A DNA stretch of 64,000 nt, from NCBI RefSeq assembly GCF_027942295.1, contig NZ_CP101416.1, forward strand, positions 4,326,501 to 4,390,500, written 5' to 3'. This document shows, piece after piece, positions 16,656-25,720 of this stretch. This DNA is from Pseudanabaena sp. Chao 1811. GTDB lineage: Bacteria > Cyanobacteriota > Cyanobacteriia > Pseudanabaenales > Pseudanabaenaceae. Below the pieces are notes generated by a model, which was not told the DNA's origin, made no database searches, and worked only from the letters and a program-made list of their open reading frames with translations. The translations under genes were made by a program, and so were the position numbers. How positions within the stretch are numbered: the first letter of the stretch is position 1; each line of letters opens with the position of its first letter.

Positions 16656-17486
16656 TTAAGGTTGATCTTTTCCGATCGTCGCTGCTAGTTTCTGAAACCG
16701 ACGCGGATCTCCCTCCTCTAAGTTCTCCGCTCTCTCTTGACGCTTAATTTCATAGAGTTTGTTAAGAATATCCTGCCAATCATCGGGAGTTAAAGGAGAT
16801 TTCTTAGCTTCAGATTCTTCTAAATTGATAGATGTATGTGACTCTGGTTGAATATTGTGCTGAATATTTTTTAAGGCAAGCCACACACGAGCACGCACTG
16901 CTAAGGTTGGCTCATTATTTGCCATTTGCTCAAGTTGCGATTGAATCTCCGATCGCCAATGCGGATAGGTATCAGCGATCGTTATTGCCAAAGCCTGTAA
17001 ACCCACAACCGCCGCATAGCGTACTACCCATTCGTCATCCTGATGCGCGACAAATAGTAATGCTTCCAACGCTTCCTCTTGAGCAATTTCACGAAGTTCA
17101 TCAGGAAACCAATGCCACTTCATTAAACCCAAACCCTTAACCGCCGCACGACGCACACTAAACGCAAAGTCCGCAGTTGCCACACCCAGCAAAGTTACCA
17201 ATCCTCGCGGATCACCAATCCCTGCTAAAGCACGAATTGCCCACGATCGCGCTGTGTAGTTGTGCATATCCAGAAGTTCCAATAATGCAGGAACTGCTGG
17301 ATCGCCTAGCAAAATCAGTCCATCCACAGCAGCAACAGCAGCTCCGGGGTTATTGTAGCTAAGTGCCTCAATCAAGGTAGGAATAGCTCCTTCTAACCGA
17401 GCATTCGCTAGATTTTGGACTGCTTCAAGTAGTCGTCTAGAAGAATCTGCTTCTTCTACGGCCTGAATGAGTTGAGAAAGAGACAT
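16656..17486 (-). CDS. cpcF: Phycocyanobilin lyase subunit CpcF with C-terminal extension
   Basis: CpcF works with CpcE to attach phycocyanobilin to Cys84 of the phycocyanin alpha subunit. Residues 1-215 are HEAT-like repeats with the CpcF signature: SLSQLIQAVEEADSSRRLLEA, the YNNPGAAVAAVDGL repeat, YTARSWAIRALAGIGDPRG and FSVRRAAVKGLG. At 276 residues it is longer than usual CpcF (about 200-215). The extra 60 or so residues form a charged tail, PLTPDDWQDILNKLYEIKRQ onward, with no domain I recognise. It lies downstream of cpcE in the cpcBAEF order. Confidence 0.88.
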   Translation of the reverse strand: MSLSQLIQAVEEADSSRRLLEAVQNLANARLEGAIPTLIEALSYNNPGAAVAAVDGLILLGDPAVPALLELLDMHNYTARSWAIRALAGIGDPRGLVTLLGVATADFAFSVRRAAVKGLGLMKWHWFPDELREIAQEEALEALLFVAHQDDEWVVRYAAVVGLQALAITIADTYPHWRSEIQSQLEQMANNEPTLAVRARVWLALKNIQHNIQPESHTSINLEESEAKKSPLTPDDWQDILNKLYEIKRQERAENLEEGDPRRFQKLAATIGKDQP

Positions 17487-17544
17487 ATATCAGTAAAGTA
17501 GAGAAGGCAAGCAAAGTAAAGGATAGCTTTGTAGTTTCTCTACT

Positions 17545-18360
17545 TTACAATAAATCATCCATCAGTGCCATGACCCTAACTGCACCTGCGGTCAGATCAG
17601 GAGGTGTAGCAAGTGGTATTTGTTTTTCTAATACACCTTTAAGAGAAATTAATTTGAGGCTATTTTCTGCCATTGTGTTGCTAATTGCTTCCGCCGCTCC
17701 CAAATAACCGATTGCACCTAAATCGGAAAGAACAGTTCGCCGCAATTGTAAATCATTGTTGCTTAAGGCATTAATCAGAATATTGCCGTACTGAGCTGCG
17801 GTTTCAGGATCGGACGAAAGCTGATACATGGCACGAGCCGCCGCATACTTCACTCTAGGAATGGGATGTTCCAAAAATGGCAAGATCTGCGGAATTGTTT
17901 CCACTGCCCCCAAAGTTCCTAAAGCTTCGAGAATTGCGTCAAAAGGTTGCTCACTTTCTAAACCCGATATTTCTGATGTTATCGGTGTACTGAGCATTTC
18001 CAATAATTTGGGAACACAGGCTATATCACCAAGCATTTCTAGAGATTGAGCTGCCGCCTCACGTACATAAAAATCCTTACAGTCTAATGAGCGAATTAAT
18101 GCCGAGACAGCACTGCGATCGCCAAGCTTTCCTAAAGCTCTAGCAGCATTACGTCGCAATGGATAACCACCTGCATCAGTGCGATCGGCTTCATCATCTA
18201 GAGCATTAATTAAAAGAGCGATCGCTCTAGAATCCTTTACTCGAAATCGTCCGAGCCACCATGCCGCATAGATCCGTAATCCTAAATCTTCGCATTGTAA
18301 ATTAATAAGTGCCTGTTCTAAGGTCAACTGATTATCGTCTGGAAGTTCGGATTCACTCAT
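17545..18360 (-). CDS. cpcE: Phycocyanobilin lyase subunit CpcE
   Basis: CpcE is the partner of CpcF in the heterodimeric E/F-type lyase. The 271 residues are HEAT/PBS repeats. The N-terminal block LTLEQALINLQCEDLGLRIY followed by AAWWLGRFRV and the ADRTDAGGYPLRRNAARALG motif are classic for CpcE/PecE. The catalytic-site Trp and Tyr region near the N-terminus is intact. The adjacent genes encode a phycocyanin, not phycoerythrocyanin, so CpcE is the better name than PecE. The 58-bp gap to cpcF suggests co-transcription. Confidence 0.9.
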   Translation of the reverse strand: MSESELPDDNQLTLEQALINLQCEDLGLRIYAAWWLGRFRVKDSRAIALLINALDDEADRTDAGGYPLRRNAARALGKLGDRSAVSALIRSLDCKDFYVREAAAQSLEMLGDIACVPKLLEMLSTPITSEISGLESEQPFDAILEALGTLGAVETIPQILPFLEHPIPRVKYAAARAMYQLSSDPETAAQYGNILINALSNNDLQLRRTVLSDLGAIGYLGAAEAISNTMAENSLKLISLKGVLEKQIPLATPPDLTAGAVRVMALMDDLL

Positions 18361-18469
18361 CGTTTTGTCACTAAGAAATTTTTAAGATTCCATTTTGCTG
18401 TGGTCAAAATGGAAATTCACATAAAGCATTTTACAATCAAACAAACCCTCATTTTATAGCCTTTCTCTT

Positions 18470-18536
18470 TTGGAAAGTATTGTCTTGCAATACTTTCCAA
18501 CTAAAAAAGACACCCCCTAAGGAGTGCCTTTTTTTA
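18470..18536 (-). terminator. Two stem-loops between cpcA and cpcE
   Basis: The first is TTGGAAAGTATTG (18470-18482) with CAATACTTTCCAA (18488-18500). The second (about 18503-18536) reads on the minus strand as AAAGGCAC ... GTGTCTTTTTT with a U-tract. The second, cpcA-proximal one looks like a leaky terminator that keeps lyase expression below that of the very abundant cpcBA message. Confidence 0.7.
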
Positions 18537-18563
18537 ATCCGAAGAATCTAATTAAAGATCAAA

Positions 18564-19055
18564 CTAGATCAATGCGTTGATAGCATAATCGAGGTAGGAG
18601 TTTGCTTCGGAAGCAGCGTCACCGCTCAAACCGTGGTTAGCCTTGATGTACTTCAAAGCTTCAACGTACCAGCTAGGAGACAATTCAAAAGTACGGTTGA
18701 TTTCAGCCAAGCCACTGATGAGGTAGTCATCAAGAGGACCTGTACCACCAACAACCAACGCATAGGTTACGATGCGGAGGTAGTAGCCGATGTCTCTGGC
18801 GCACTTGTCCTTGCCAGTTTGGCTAGAAGCATAGTTAGAACCAGGAGTATTGGTGGTGTAAGGGAACTTTTGGTAAACAGCATTAGCTGCACCTGCTACC
18901 AATGAATCAGCCTTTTCGGTCAAAGCTCTAGCTGCTGCTAGACCAGAACCTGCTTGGCGGAAACGACCAAAAGCAACTTGCAATTCACTAGCGCTGAGGA
19001 AACGACCTTGAGAATCAGCTGTAGCTAGAGCTTCGGTTAAAGGGGTTTTTGACAT
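18564..19055 (-). CDS. cpcA: C-phycocyanin alpha subunit
   Basis: This is the light-harvesting subunit of phycobilisome rods, 163 residues. The chromophore cysteine (Cys84) is present in [13 protein letters not shown], and the whole chain is typical of Cpc[30 protein letters not shown], and the end [20 protein letters not shown] ribosome site with TTGGAGAT precedes the ATG. cpcB is immediately upstream. No rod-linker gene follows; cpcE and cpcF do, which matches the cpc1-type operons of some filamentous cyanobacteria. Confidence 0.97.
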   Translation of the reverse strand: MSKTPLTEALATADSQGRFLSASELQVAFGRFRQAGSGLAAARALTEKADSLVAGAANAVYQKFPYTTNTPGSNYASSQTGKDKCARDIGYYLRIVTYALVVGGTGPLDDYLISGLAEINRTFELSPSWYVEALKYIKANHGLSGDAASEANSYLDYAINALI

Positions 19056-19104
19056 GACTTACAATATCTCCAAATAAATTTTTTAAACAATCAAAAGATG
19101 CAAA

Positions 19105-19626
19105 CTAAGCAACTGCTGCTGCTGCTCTGTCGAAATAGCTGCCGAGTTCAGCAATCAGGCTGCTGCAATCACCACGGGTAATGCCATTAGGATCGTTAGC
19201 GATTGCGATCGCTGCTTCTTTCATCTTTTGAACGCCAACTGCAACGGATGCACCAGGAGTACCAAGAGCCAAGTAGGTTTCTCTCAAACCGTTCAAGCAA
19301 CGATCATCCAAGATGCTGGAATCGCCAGCGAATACTGCGTAAGTTACATAGCGCAAAATGATTTCCATGTCGCGCAAGCAAGCAGCCATACGACGGTTGG
19401 TGTAAGCATTTCCACCAGGAGCGATCAATGCAGGTTGCTCAGCGAACAAAGCACGAGCAGCATTAGCAACGATTGTAGAAGAGCTACCGGTGATGCGGTT
19501 TACAACGTCAATACGCTTGCTGCCATCAGCAACGAGTGCATTCAAAGCATCTAGCTGAGAAGAGGTGAGGTATGCGCCACGTGAATCAGCTTGGGATACT
19601 ACCTTGGCAAATGCATCTAATGTCAT
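19105..19626 (-). CDS. cpcB: C-phycocyanin beta subunit
   Basis: This is the beta subunit of phycocyanin, 173 residues, first gene of the operon. Both bilin sites are visible: Cys82 in [20 protein letters not shown] and Cys153 in [10 protein letters not shown]. The conserved Asn72 region is [15 protein letters not shown] and the end is [25 protein letters not shown] ribosome site is placed as in cpcA. It is probably among the most highly expressed genes in the window. Confidence 0.97.
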   Translation of the reverse strand: MTLDAFAKVVSQADSRGAYLTSSQLDALNALVADGSKRIDVVNRITGSSSTIVANAARALFAEQPALIAPGGNAYTNRRMAACLRDMEIILRYVTYAVFAGDSSILDDRCLNGLRETYLALGTPGASVAVGVQKMKEAAIAIANDPNGITRGDCSSLIAELGSYFDRAAAAVA

Positions 19627-20129
19627 GTTACGTTTATCTCCAAATATGTTTAAGTGTCTTTATAAAGACTGAGATAGGCAGAGCCAATCAATTTTTTCTA
19701 AATCTAAGCAAATTCTAAAATCTAATTAATTTTTTAATTTAACTAAAAAGTCAGAATGAGCTAGAAAAAGTTTTTATTTTTAATTTAATATAGTCGTCTA
19801 TCTCAACTTCACTCGCTCAAGATTTAACTTTCGCTCGTTTTGTTAGTTTTGATTTCCAACTTCTATGTTTATACTATGTCGTTGGATCGTTTTTTATTAC
19901 AGATTGTCACGATTTATAACGGCTTGTTTCGGGCTTATAAATTTTAGTATCGAAAATTACAACTTCTTTAAAAAGAAAAAATTCCAAAAGTGTTGATTGA
20001 CAAGGGCTTTGAGCTGTTTGGGAGTGTTAAGAAGGTTAAATATGATTTTTTTCTTGTGCATCGCATAAGCCAAATGGGTAGCCATATTGCTGCTTTTCTG
20101 TTCAGTTGGAACCATAAATACTGCTTTTC
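19627..20129 (-). promoter_or_regulatory. Upstream region of the cpcBA operon
   Basis: About 500 bp with no gene, AT-rich and largely free of HIP1 sites. It must hold the cpc promoter, reading toward lower coordinates, and a long 5' leader. I see several TATAAA-like stretches (around 19868-19880 on the minus strand) but no spacing good enough to name one promoter. A small open frame at 19990-20184 has no coding signature. Confidence 0.55.
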
Positions 20130-20172
20130 AAATAAAAGAAAGGAGACGCATCGCGTCTCCTTTCTTTTATTT
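20130..20172. terminator. Terminator at the end of glyQ
   Basis: A perfect 20-bp stem (20130-20149 against 20153-20172), loop ATC, with AAATAAAAGAAAGGAGACGC as the left arm. It overlaps the stop codon of glyQ and has a U-rich right side in both directions. Confidence 0.85.
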
Positions 20173-21081
20173 GACTCCTTGTAACTCTGAGCCTAGGGGA
20201 AATCCTAGTGCCTCTCGCTGTGCGTAATAAAGCTTCGCCACCTGTCGAGCTAGGTTACGGATACGTCCGATATAGCGGGTACGCTCGGTTACAGAGATTA
20301 CCCCTCGCGCATCCAACAGGTTAAAGGAATGGGAGCATTTCAATACGTAATCAAAAGCGGGTAATACTAGCTCGGATTCTAGTAAATGTCCTGCTTCTTT
20401 TTCGTATTGGAGGAATAGCTGAAACAATAGGTCAGAATCTTGGGGTTTACCGCCAAAATTGCCAAAGTTGTAGCCGCTATGCTCGACTTCACCTTGGTGA
20501 TGTACTTGACCATATTTGATGTCACCTAATTCTGGGTGCGATCGCCACACAATGTCATACACCGAGTCCACACCTTGGAGATACATCACTAAGCGCTCTA
20601 AACCATAGGTGATTTCCGCAGAAACGGGGCGACAGTCTAGACCTCCAACCTGTTGGAAGTATGTGAACTGAGTAACTTCCATGCCATCTAGCCAGACTTC
20701 CCAACCCACACCCCATGCACCAAGGGTGGGTGATTCCCAGTCATCTTCGACGAATCGCACATCGTGATCGGCGGGATCGATACCAAGATATTTCAAACTA
20801 TTTAGATATTGCTCTAGCACATCATCGGGAGATGGCTTGAGAATTACTTGAAATTGATAATAATGTTGCAAACGGTTAGGATTTTCGCCATAACGCCCAT
20901 CGGTAGGACGGCGGCATGGTTCGACATAGGCAACGTTCCAAGGCTCAGGACCAATCGCTCTTAGGAAAGTATGCGGACTCATCGTTCCCGCACCCTTTTC
21001 AATGTCATAGGGTTGAGCAATCAAACATCCGCGATCGCTCCAATACTTTTGCAACGCCAAAATAACCGACTGAAAATCCAT
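20167..21081 (-). CDS. glyQ: Glycyl-tRNA synthetase alpha subunit
   Basis: GlyQ is the catalytic subunit of the bacterial alpha2beta2 glycyl-tRNA synthetase; it charges tRNA-Gly with glycine. The 304 residues match the family length. Signature stretches are [60 protein letters not shown] and [20 protein letters not shown]. The beta subunit (glyS) is not adjacent and must lie elsewhere, as is common in cyanobacteria. The start [14 protein letters not shown] is standard. Confidence 0.98.
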   Translation of the reverse strand: MDFQSVILALQKYWSDRGCLIAQPYDIEKGAGTMSPHTFLRAIGPEPWNVAYVEPCRRPTDGRYGENPNRLQHYYQFQVILKPSPDDVLEQYLNSLKYLGIDPADHDVRFVEDDWESPTLGAWGVGWEVWLDGMEVTQFTYFQQVGGLDCRPVSAEITYGLERLVMYLQGVDSVYDIVWRSHPELGDIKYGQVHHQGEVEHSGYNFGNFGGKPQDSDLLFQLFLQYEKEAGHLLESELVLPAFDYVLKCSHSFNLLDARGVISVTERTRYIGRIRNLARQVAKLYYAQREALGFPLGSELQGVK

Positions 21082-21205
21082 GCTTTACGGGGCAATAACA
21101 CTCTAATTGTCTTAATCCTACCAGCGATCGCATCGACATGTTTGATAGAGGAATAGTCCTACATACTGTTCTTCTAAGTAGCTGGGTGCAATTAAATATA
21201 AAACC

Positions 21206-21248
21206 CCAAAACCCGTAGCGCACGCGCAGCGTGCGCTACGGGTTTTGG
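21206..21248. repeat. 20-bp perfect GC-rich stem-loop
   Basis: CCAAAACCCGTAGCGCACGC (21206-21225) pairs with 21229-21248 across GCA. It is just downstream of the ProA-like gene and upstream of glyQ, so it probably ends the former. Confidence 0.75.
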
Positions 21249-21278
21249 CTCTATTTTGTAATTATGCCTAGCTACTTA

Positions 21279-22577
21279 TCAAGTTAACCAAGAACTTGTT
21301 AACACTTGCTTTGTCGTTGTCAAAGCATAAATATCGATCATCCCCGGATATCTGGATGCTCCTCGCGTTTTTAAGCTGGACATGCCCAAGGCGATTTTGA
21401 CATTGCCATTTTCACCAACTTTGGCACAACGACTGAAACGACTATGGGCATTGACAAAAATCGTACTGCTATTAATGCGACTAACAAAGCGATCGCGTTC
21501 AGATAAGGAGTCAGTTAGTAACACATCAGCATGACCACTACTATATTGATTGATCCATGCGATCGCCTCTTCCGTATCCTGCACCACTTTAATGGCGATG
21601 GTTTCATCTAAATAAGATTGTCCCCAAACATCTTCAAGCTCAATTGCCTTATCTATCAGCGCTTGACTCGGTTTATCTGTTTCATCGCTATGGCTCTCTT
21701 CAAGGAACTGCCGAAAATAATTAGTTGCTCCTGCACAGCCCCTTACCACCAAACCTTGCTTCTTTAAACGAACAATCCACTCGCCTAAACCACGATCTAG
21801 CCATGACTGATGCACAACTACTTTCTCGATCGCATTGACAGCATCAGGCTCACCTTTACGACTATTTAAAATAATTTCCTTAGCAAAGTCGAGGTTGCCT
21901 GATGCCGATAAATATAGATAACAGTTACCCATCGCGATCGGTAAAGCGGAAACTGTAGCTTGCTTGCTCACCTGTTGTACAAAACTGGGGCGACCATAGG
22001 GAATTACTAACCGCAAATATTTTTCTTGGACAATTAGCTCCTTCATGGCAACCCCTTTAGGTACAGAGGTCATACATGCTTCAGGGAAACCCCTAGAGAT
22101 GAAGACATCTTTAGCGATTGACGCGATCGCCTCTTGGGTATATGTACCTTCATTGCCACCCTTGAGGATGATCGTATTCCCCACCTTGAGACACATGCCT
22201 GCCGCAATCAAGCTCAACTGTGGAAAGCCCTCATACACAAAAGCCACCACTCCCAAAGGAACCCTTTGATAGCCATTAATGCCCACATGCAATGTTAGAG
22301 GATCAGGTAACCCAGAAAGTTGTCTTAGGCATTCGAGCGCATGATTAAGTCGTTCGGGTGTTAGTTTGAGCCACTCTAGTACTAACTCAGGTACAGCCAT
22401 ATCGCGACTCGCTTCCAAATCCAAGGTATTTGCTTCGAGGATCTCATTTTTGTGTTTCTTAATTGCTTCAGCAAGCTCTAGCAATAAACTATCGCGTTCC
22501 CTTGTAGGAATTTGCGCGAGTTGTAGTGCTGCGGCGTGGGATTTATAAATGAAGCCTGTAAGGTCTTCTGGTGACAT
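21279..22577 (-). CDS. proA: ProA-like glutamate-5-semialdehyde dehydrogenase paralogue lacking the catalytic cysteine
   Basis: The 432-residue aldehyde dehydrogenase-fold protein aligns along its length with gamma-glutamyl phosphate reductase, which makes glutamate semialdehyde for proline. Recognisable parts are VPLGVVAFVYEGFPQLSLIA, CLKVGNTIILKGGNEG, MGNCYLYLSASGN and the NAHSRF region. The active-site segment of true ProA reads close to VCNAxETLLV; here it is DAVNAIEKVVVH, so Val247 stands where the nucleophilic Cys is expected. Cyanobacteria can carry two proA copies; this may be the divergent one. It may have lost reductase activity or use another chemistry. The symbol therefore names the family, not a proven function. 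Confidence 0.75.
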   Translation of the reverse strand: MSPEDLTGFIYKSHAAALQLAQIPTRERDSLLLELAEAIKKHKNEILEANTLDLEASRDMAVPELVLEWLKLTPERLNHALECLRQLSGLPDPLTLHVGINGYQRVPLGVVAFVYEGFPQLSLIAAGMCLKVGNTIILKGGNEGTYTQEAIASIAKDVFISRGFPEACMTSVPKGVAMKELIVQEKYLRLVIPYGRPSFVQQVSKQATVSALPIAMGNCYLYLSASGNLDFAKEIILNSRKGEPDAVNAIEKVVVHQSWLDRGLGEWIVRLKKQGLVVRGCAGATNYFRQFLEESHSDETDKPSQALIDKAIELEDVWGQSYLDETIAIKVVQDTEEAIAWINQYSSGHADVLLTDSLSERDRFVSRINSSTIFVNAHSRFSRCAKVGENGNVKIALGMSSLKTRGASRYPGMIDIYALTTTKQVLTSSWLT

Positions 22578-22667
22578 ATGGGTAATAATTACTTGCTAAA
22601 AGCCTGAGGATATTGCTTTATAAGAAAATTCAATGAATTTCACAGGAGCAAGCTGCTCAGAAAGTTT

Positions 22668-23084
22668 CTAAAAATCGTGATAACGCAACACGAGCAATCG
22701 CCATATTAACAAACCTAAAAGAGTAAACAACAAAATCGCTAGAGGAATAGCAAAAGCGGATTTGAGATTTAGTGCCCACATAACTACCAATGCAAAAAAC
22801 AGCAAAGAAATTATGTACATCAAGGCTGTTTCTAACAAGGGATATTGTCGATATTCACGACTCGCTCGCCATTTGCCAATCCATTGCCATGTATGACGTT
22901 GAGAATCAATGCCACCTACCTGCAATAGACTGTAACCATCATTTTCTAGCTCAAATAACAAAGAGCAGCGATCGCAGCCAAAAGCATCTGTCAGCGCGAT
23001 CGGTTTTAATTTGCCGCGTTTGCGTGGGCAAGGACAGGGGTAGATTTGCTCTAGATCAATTTTTTGAGGCTTATGAATATGCAC
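22668..23084 (-). CDS. Small membrane protein with a cysteine-rich head
   Basis: This 138-residue protein has an N-terminal part with four cysteines (YPCPCPRKRG and FGCDRCSLLFE), which looks like a zinc ribbon. A WQWIGKWRASREYRQYP region follows, then two close hydrophobic helices (about 85-105 and 110-132) ending in WRLLVLRYHDF. I do not recognise a named family. The layout, a zinc-knuckle head and a helical hairpin, suggests an inner- or thylakoid-membrane protein of unknown role. It is encoded upstream of the ProA-like gene on the same strand, about 90 bp apart. Confidence 0.75.
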   Translation of the reverse strand: MHIHKPQKIDLEQIYPCPCPRKRGKLKPIALTDAFGCDRCSLLFELENDGYSLLQVGGIDSQRHTWQWIGKWRASREYRQYPLLETALMYIISLLFFALVVMWALNLKSAFAIPLAILLFTLLGLLIWRLLVLRYHDF

Positions 23085-23436
23085 TAGACAGACATGCTCA
23101 ACAAAAATGTTAACAGTAGGCTCAGCGCAAGAGACTAATCTAAAGATTGTATATCAATAAAATAAAGAAGGTAAAGTCAACACTTTCATTACAATCTCTG
23201 GCATCACAGTCTATAGCTGTATAGCAATTAATCGCTATTACAGTACTTTGATATTCAACAAGCATTGATATTTCGCTAGAAAGTCTTTACTTATCGACAC
23301 TTTTCGCCAAAACGCCAAAATTATAGGTGATTAATTTAGGTCAATCCGAATGTCAAAAATATTCTTAAAAAATTTGTGCTGCAATTTACCGAGATTGATG
23401 TATCATTCTATTCGGTGTGAAAAACACTTAGCCCAA
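23085..23436. other. Intergenic stretch before tRNA-Leu, no gene seen
   Basis: About 350 bp that serves as a divergent promoter region for the membrane protein (minus) and tRNA-Leu (plus). It is AT-rich with A/T runs. I see no RNA gene, strong palindrome or supported open frame. A frame across 23350-23562 just reads through the tRNA. Confidence 0.5.
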
Positions 23437-23517
23437 GCGGATGTGGCGGAATTGGTAGACGCGCTAGATTTAGGTTCTAGTATCTCTGATGTGAGAGTTC
23501 GAGTCTCTCCATCCGCA
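23437..23517 (+). tRNA. trnL-UAG: tRNA-Leu (anticodon UAG)
   Basis: The acceptor stem is GCGGATG with CATCCGC. A class II long variable arm is present, and the T arm is GAGAG-TTCGAGT-CTCTC. The anticodon stem CTAGA/TCTAG encloses loop TTTAGGT, giving anticodon TAG (reads CUA/CUN Leu codons). The discriminator is A, and CCA is not encoded. It lies directly upstream of the glycan cluster. Confidence 0.97.
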
Positions 23518-23523
23518 TTTCTT

Positions 23524-23558
23524 AAAAAAGAGTTAGTGCAATGCATTGACTCTTTTTT
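23524..23558 (+). terminator. Terminator after tRNA-Leu
   Basis: AAAAAAGAGT (23524-23533) pairs with ACTCTTTTTT (23549-23558); an inner TGCAATGCA also folds. The T6 run ends the stem, as in a rho-independent terminator. Confidence 0.8.
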
Positions 23559-23628
23559 GTGATTTATAACAAGTCTCAAGCAAAAAATGGTTTCTCTAAA
23601 TAAAGCATAAGAATAAGATATAAAAATT

Positions 23629-24492
23629 GTGCTAACTTCATTTCTACAAACTTGGAGATTTATTCAGTGTCATCCATTAGGCTCACAAAACTTTTTCCAT
23701 GCACTCAAATTATGGATTAGGTGGCAAATAGGTGCACGAATTTTAAAAATGCCTGTTGTTGTTCCTTTTGTTGGCGAATCTCAGTTAGTTGTCGAGATTG
23801 GGATGACTGGAGCAACAGGTAATATCTATACTGGCTTGCACGAATTTGCCGACATGGCTTTTTGCTTGCACTTGCTACGCATAGGAGACTTATTTGTTGA
23901 TGTGGGAGCAAATATTGGCTCATATACAGTACTTGCATCAAAAGCGGTTGGAGCAAATAGTTTAGCGATCGAGCCAGTACCAGAAACTTTTAATCGACTA
24001 CAAAGAAATATACGAATTAACGATATATCTTCTTTAGTAGATAGTCGTTGTTGCGCCGCAGGAAAAAATAGTGGATTACTAAAATTTACTTCAGATCTTG
24101 ATACAACAAATAAAGCTGTTGATGCCAACTACATAGGTAAATCAATTGAAGTGCCTGTTGAACCACTTGATCAAATCATTGACCAACTACAACCTACTCT
24201 CATCAAAATTGATGTTGAGGGATTTGAATCAGAAGTAATTGCAGGAGCATCTAAAATTCTAGCTTGCAATTCTTTACTGGCTATTTTATTAGAAACAGTT
24301 GATTCTGAGATCAATAAGACTTTAAAGGATTTTGGATTTGAACCTGCTAGTTACAATCCATTTCAAAGGAAGTTAGAGATATCAGTTAACAATCATTTAA
24401 ATAATAACTATTTGTGGATTCGGAACCCATCGCAAGTTTTAGATCGCTGTAAATCTGCTTCCAAATTTCAAGCATTAGGTATTTTCTTTTAA
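23629..24492 (+). CDS. FkbM-family methyltransferase
   Basis: This 287-residue SAM-dependent methyltransferase is the first gene of the glycan run. The FkbM core is clear: LFVDVGANIGSYTVLASKAV (motif I), LAIEPVPETFNRLQRNI and LIKIDVEGFESEVIAGASKIL. FkbM enzymes O-methylate sugar or polyketide hydroxyls. A GTG codon at 23629 is the chosen start; no ATG precedes the domain, and upstream DNA belongs to the tRNA terminator. A 3' tail of about 60 residues past the core is not assigned. The gene is 23 bp before the first glycosyltransferase. Confidence 0.88.
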   Translation: MLTSFLQTWRFIQCHPLGSQNFFHALKLWIRWQIGARILKMPVVVPFVGESQLVVEIGMTGATGNIYTGLHEFADMAFCLHLLRIGDLFVDVGANIGSYTVLASKAVGANSLAIEPVPETFNRLQRNIRINDISSLVDSRCCAAGKNSGLLKFTSDLDTTNKAVDANYIGKSIEVPVEPLDQIIDQLQPTLIKIDVEGFESEVIAGASKILACNSLLAILLETVDSEINKTLKDFGFEPASYNPFQRKLEISVNNHLNNNYLWIRNPSQVLDRCKSASKFQALGIFF

Positions 24493-24515
24493 TGTTTTGA
24501 GGATCATACATATTA

Positions 24516-25700
24516 ATGTTTAAACTCGCATACTTTGTATCTCACCCAATTCAATATCAGGCTCCTTTGCTGCGGATGATTGCCGCCGATCCAGATATCG
24601 ATCTTAAGGTGTTTTTTTATAGTGATTTTTCTTTAAAGCCCTATCAAGATAGTGGATTTGGGAAAGTAATCGAGTGGGATGTACCATTAACGGAGGGTTA
24701 TGATTACCAGTTTTTAGATTGTTGGGGTAGTAAGCAATGGAAAAATATGTTCCAACAGCCTATTGCCAAAAACATACCTAAGCTATTAGAGATCGGTAAT
24801 TTTGATGCAGTATGGGTACATGGATGGGCATGGTTTTGTAGTTTGCAGGTAATCTTTGCGGCAGAGAAGTTAAATATTCCTGTTTTGTTAAGAGGTGAGT
24901 CTAATGGATTGCAAGCAACAAACCACTTTATTAAACAAACCACAAAAAAAATATTTTTAGGGTTTTTATTTAAAAAAATATCTGCTTTCCTTTATGTAGG
25001 AAATTTAAACTATCAGTTTTATATAAATCATAAAGTTAATACAGATCGCCTATTCCCCGTACCATATGCAGTTGATAATAATTTCTTTCAGGCTCAAGTA
25101 AAGTTAGCTAGAACAAATCGAGAAAATCTCAAGCGATCGCTGGATTTGGAACCTAATAGACCAATAATTTTATATGCAGCTAAGTTAATTGATGTTAAAC
25201 GCCCCCAAGATCTATTGTCAGCCTATCGATTACTTTCCCCAGATGGTATCCAAGAGCCAGATCCTTATTTACTATTTGTTGGCGATGGAGCTTTAAAAGT
25301 ATCCCTTGAAAATACAGCTAAAGAAATAGGTTGGCAATCAATTAGATTTTTGGGTTTTAAAAATCAATCAGAAATGCCTACTATGTATGATTTATGTGAT
25401 ATTTTCGTCTTACCTTCTAGTTTTGAACCTTGGGGACTGGCAATTAATGAAGTGATGAATGCAGGTAAAGCAGTTGTAGTAAGCGATCAAGTTGGTTGCG
25501 CTCCTGATCTCGTTTTAGATGGGCAGAATGGCGCTATTTTTCCAGTAGGGGATGTAGTAGCTTTAGCAGAATCAATGAAATGGGCGATCGCTAATTCTAT
25601 AGTTGCAGGTGATAGAAGCCAAAAAATAATTAACAATTGGAGTTTTCAGGAAGATGTTTTAGGACTAAAAGAAGCGTTAATTAGCACAGTTAATTTTTGA
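24516..25700 (+). CDS. Glycosyltransferase, GT4 family
   Basis: This 394-residue GT-B enzyme moves a sugar from a nucleotide donor to the growing glycan on the cytoplasmic face of the membrane. The N-terminal half begins FKLAYFVSHPIQYQAPLLRM, a start often seen in this subgroup. The C-terminal donor domain has NRPIILYAAKLIDVKRPQDL, then LLFVGDGALKVSLE, and the E-x7-E region in PSSFEPWGLAINEVMNAGKA. Donor and acceptor cannot be read from the sequence. It is followed immediately by the next methyltransferase gene. Confidence 0.93.
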   Translation: MFKLAYFVSHPIQYQAPLLRMIAADPDIDLKVFFYSDFSLKPYQDSGFGKVIEWDVPLTEGYDYQFLDCWGSKQWKNMFQQPIAKNIPKLLEIGNFDAVWVHGWAWFCSLQVIFAAEKLNIPVLLRGESNGLQATNHFIKQTTKKIFLGFLFKKISAFLYVGNLNYQFYINHKVNTDRLFPVPYAVDNNFFQAQVKLARTNRENLKRSLDLEPNRPIILYAAKLIDVKRPQDLLSAYRLLSPDGIQEPDPYLLFVGDGALKVSLENTAKEIGWQSIRFLGFKNQSEMPTMYDLCDIFVLPSSFEPWGLAINEVMNAGKAVVVSDQVGCAPDLVLDGQNGAIFPVGDVVALAESMKWAIANSIVAGDRSQKIINNWSFQEDVLGLKEALISTVNF

Positions 25701-25720
25701 ATAAAAAACATCTACTAATT

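Noticed and set aside
19990-20184. 64-residue frame upstream of cpcB
   Set aside because: AT-rich, no ribosome site, and its end runs into the glyQ terminator.
23350-23562. Open frame containing DVAELVDALDLGSS
   Set aside because: It is a read-through of the tRNA-Leu gene, a well-known false ORF pattern.
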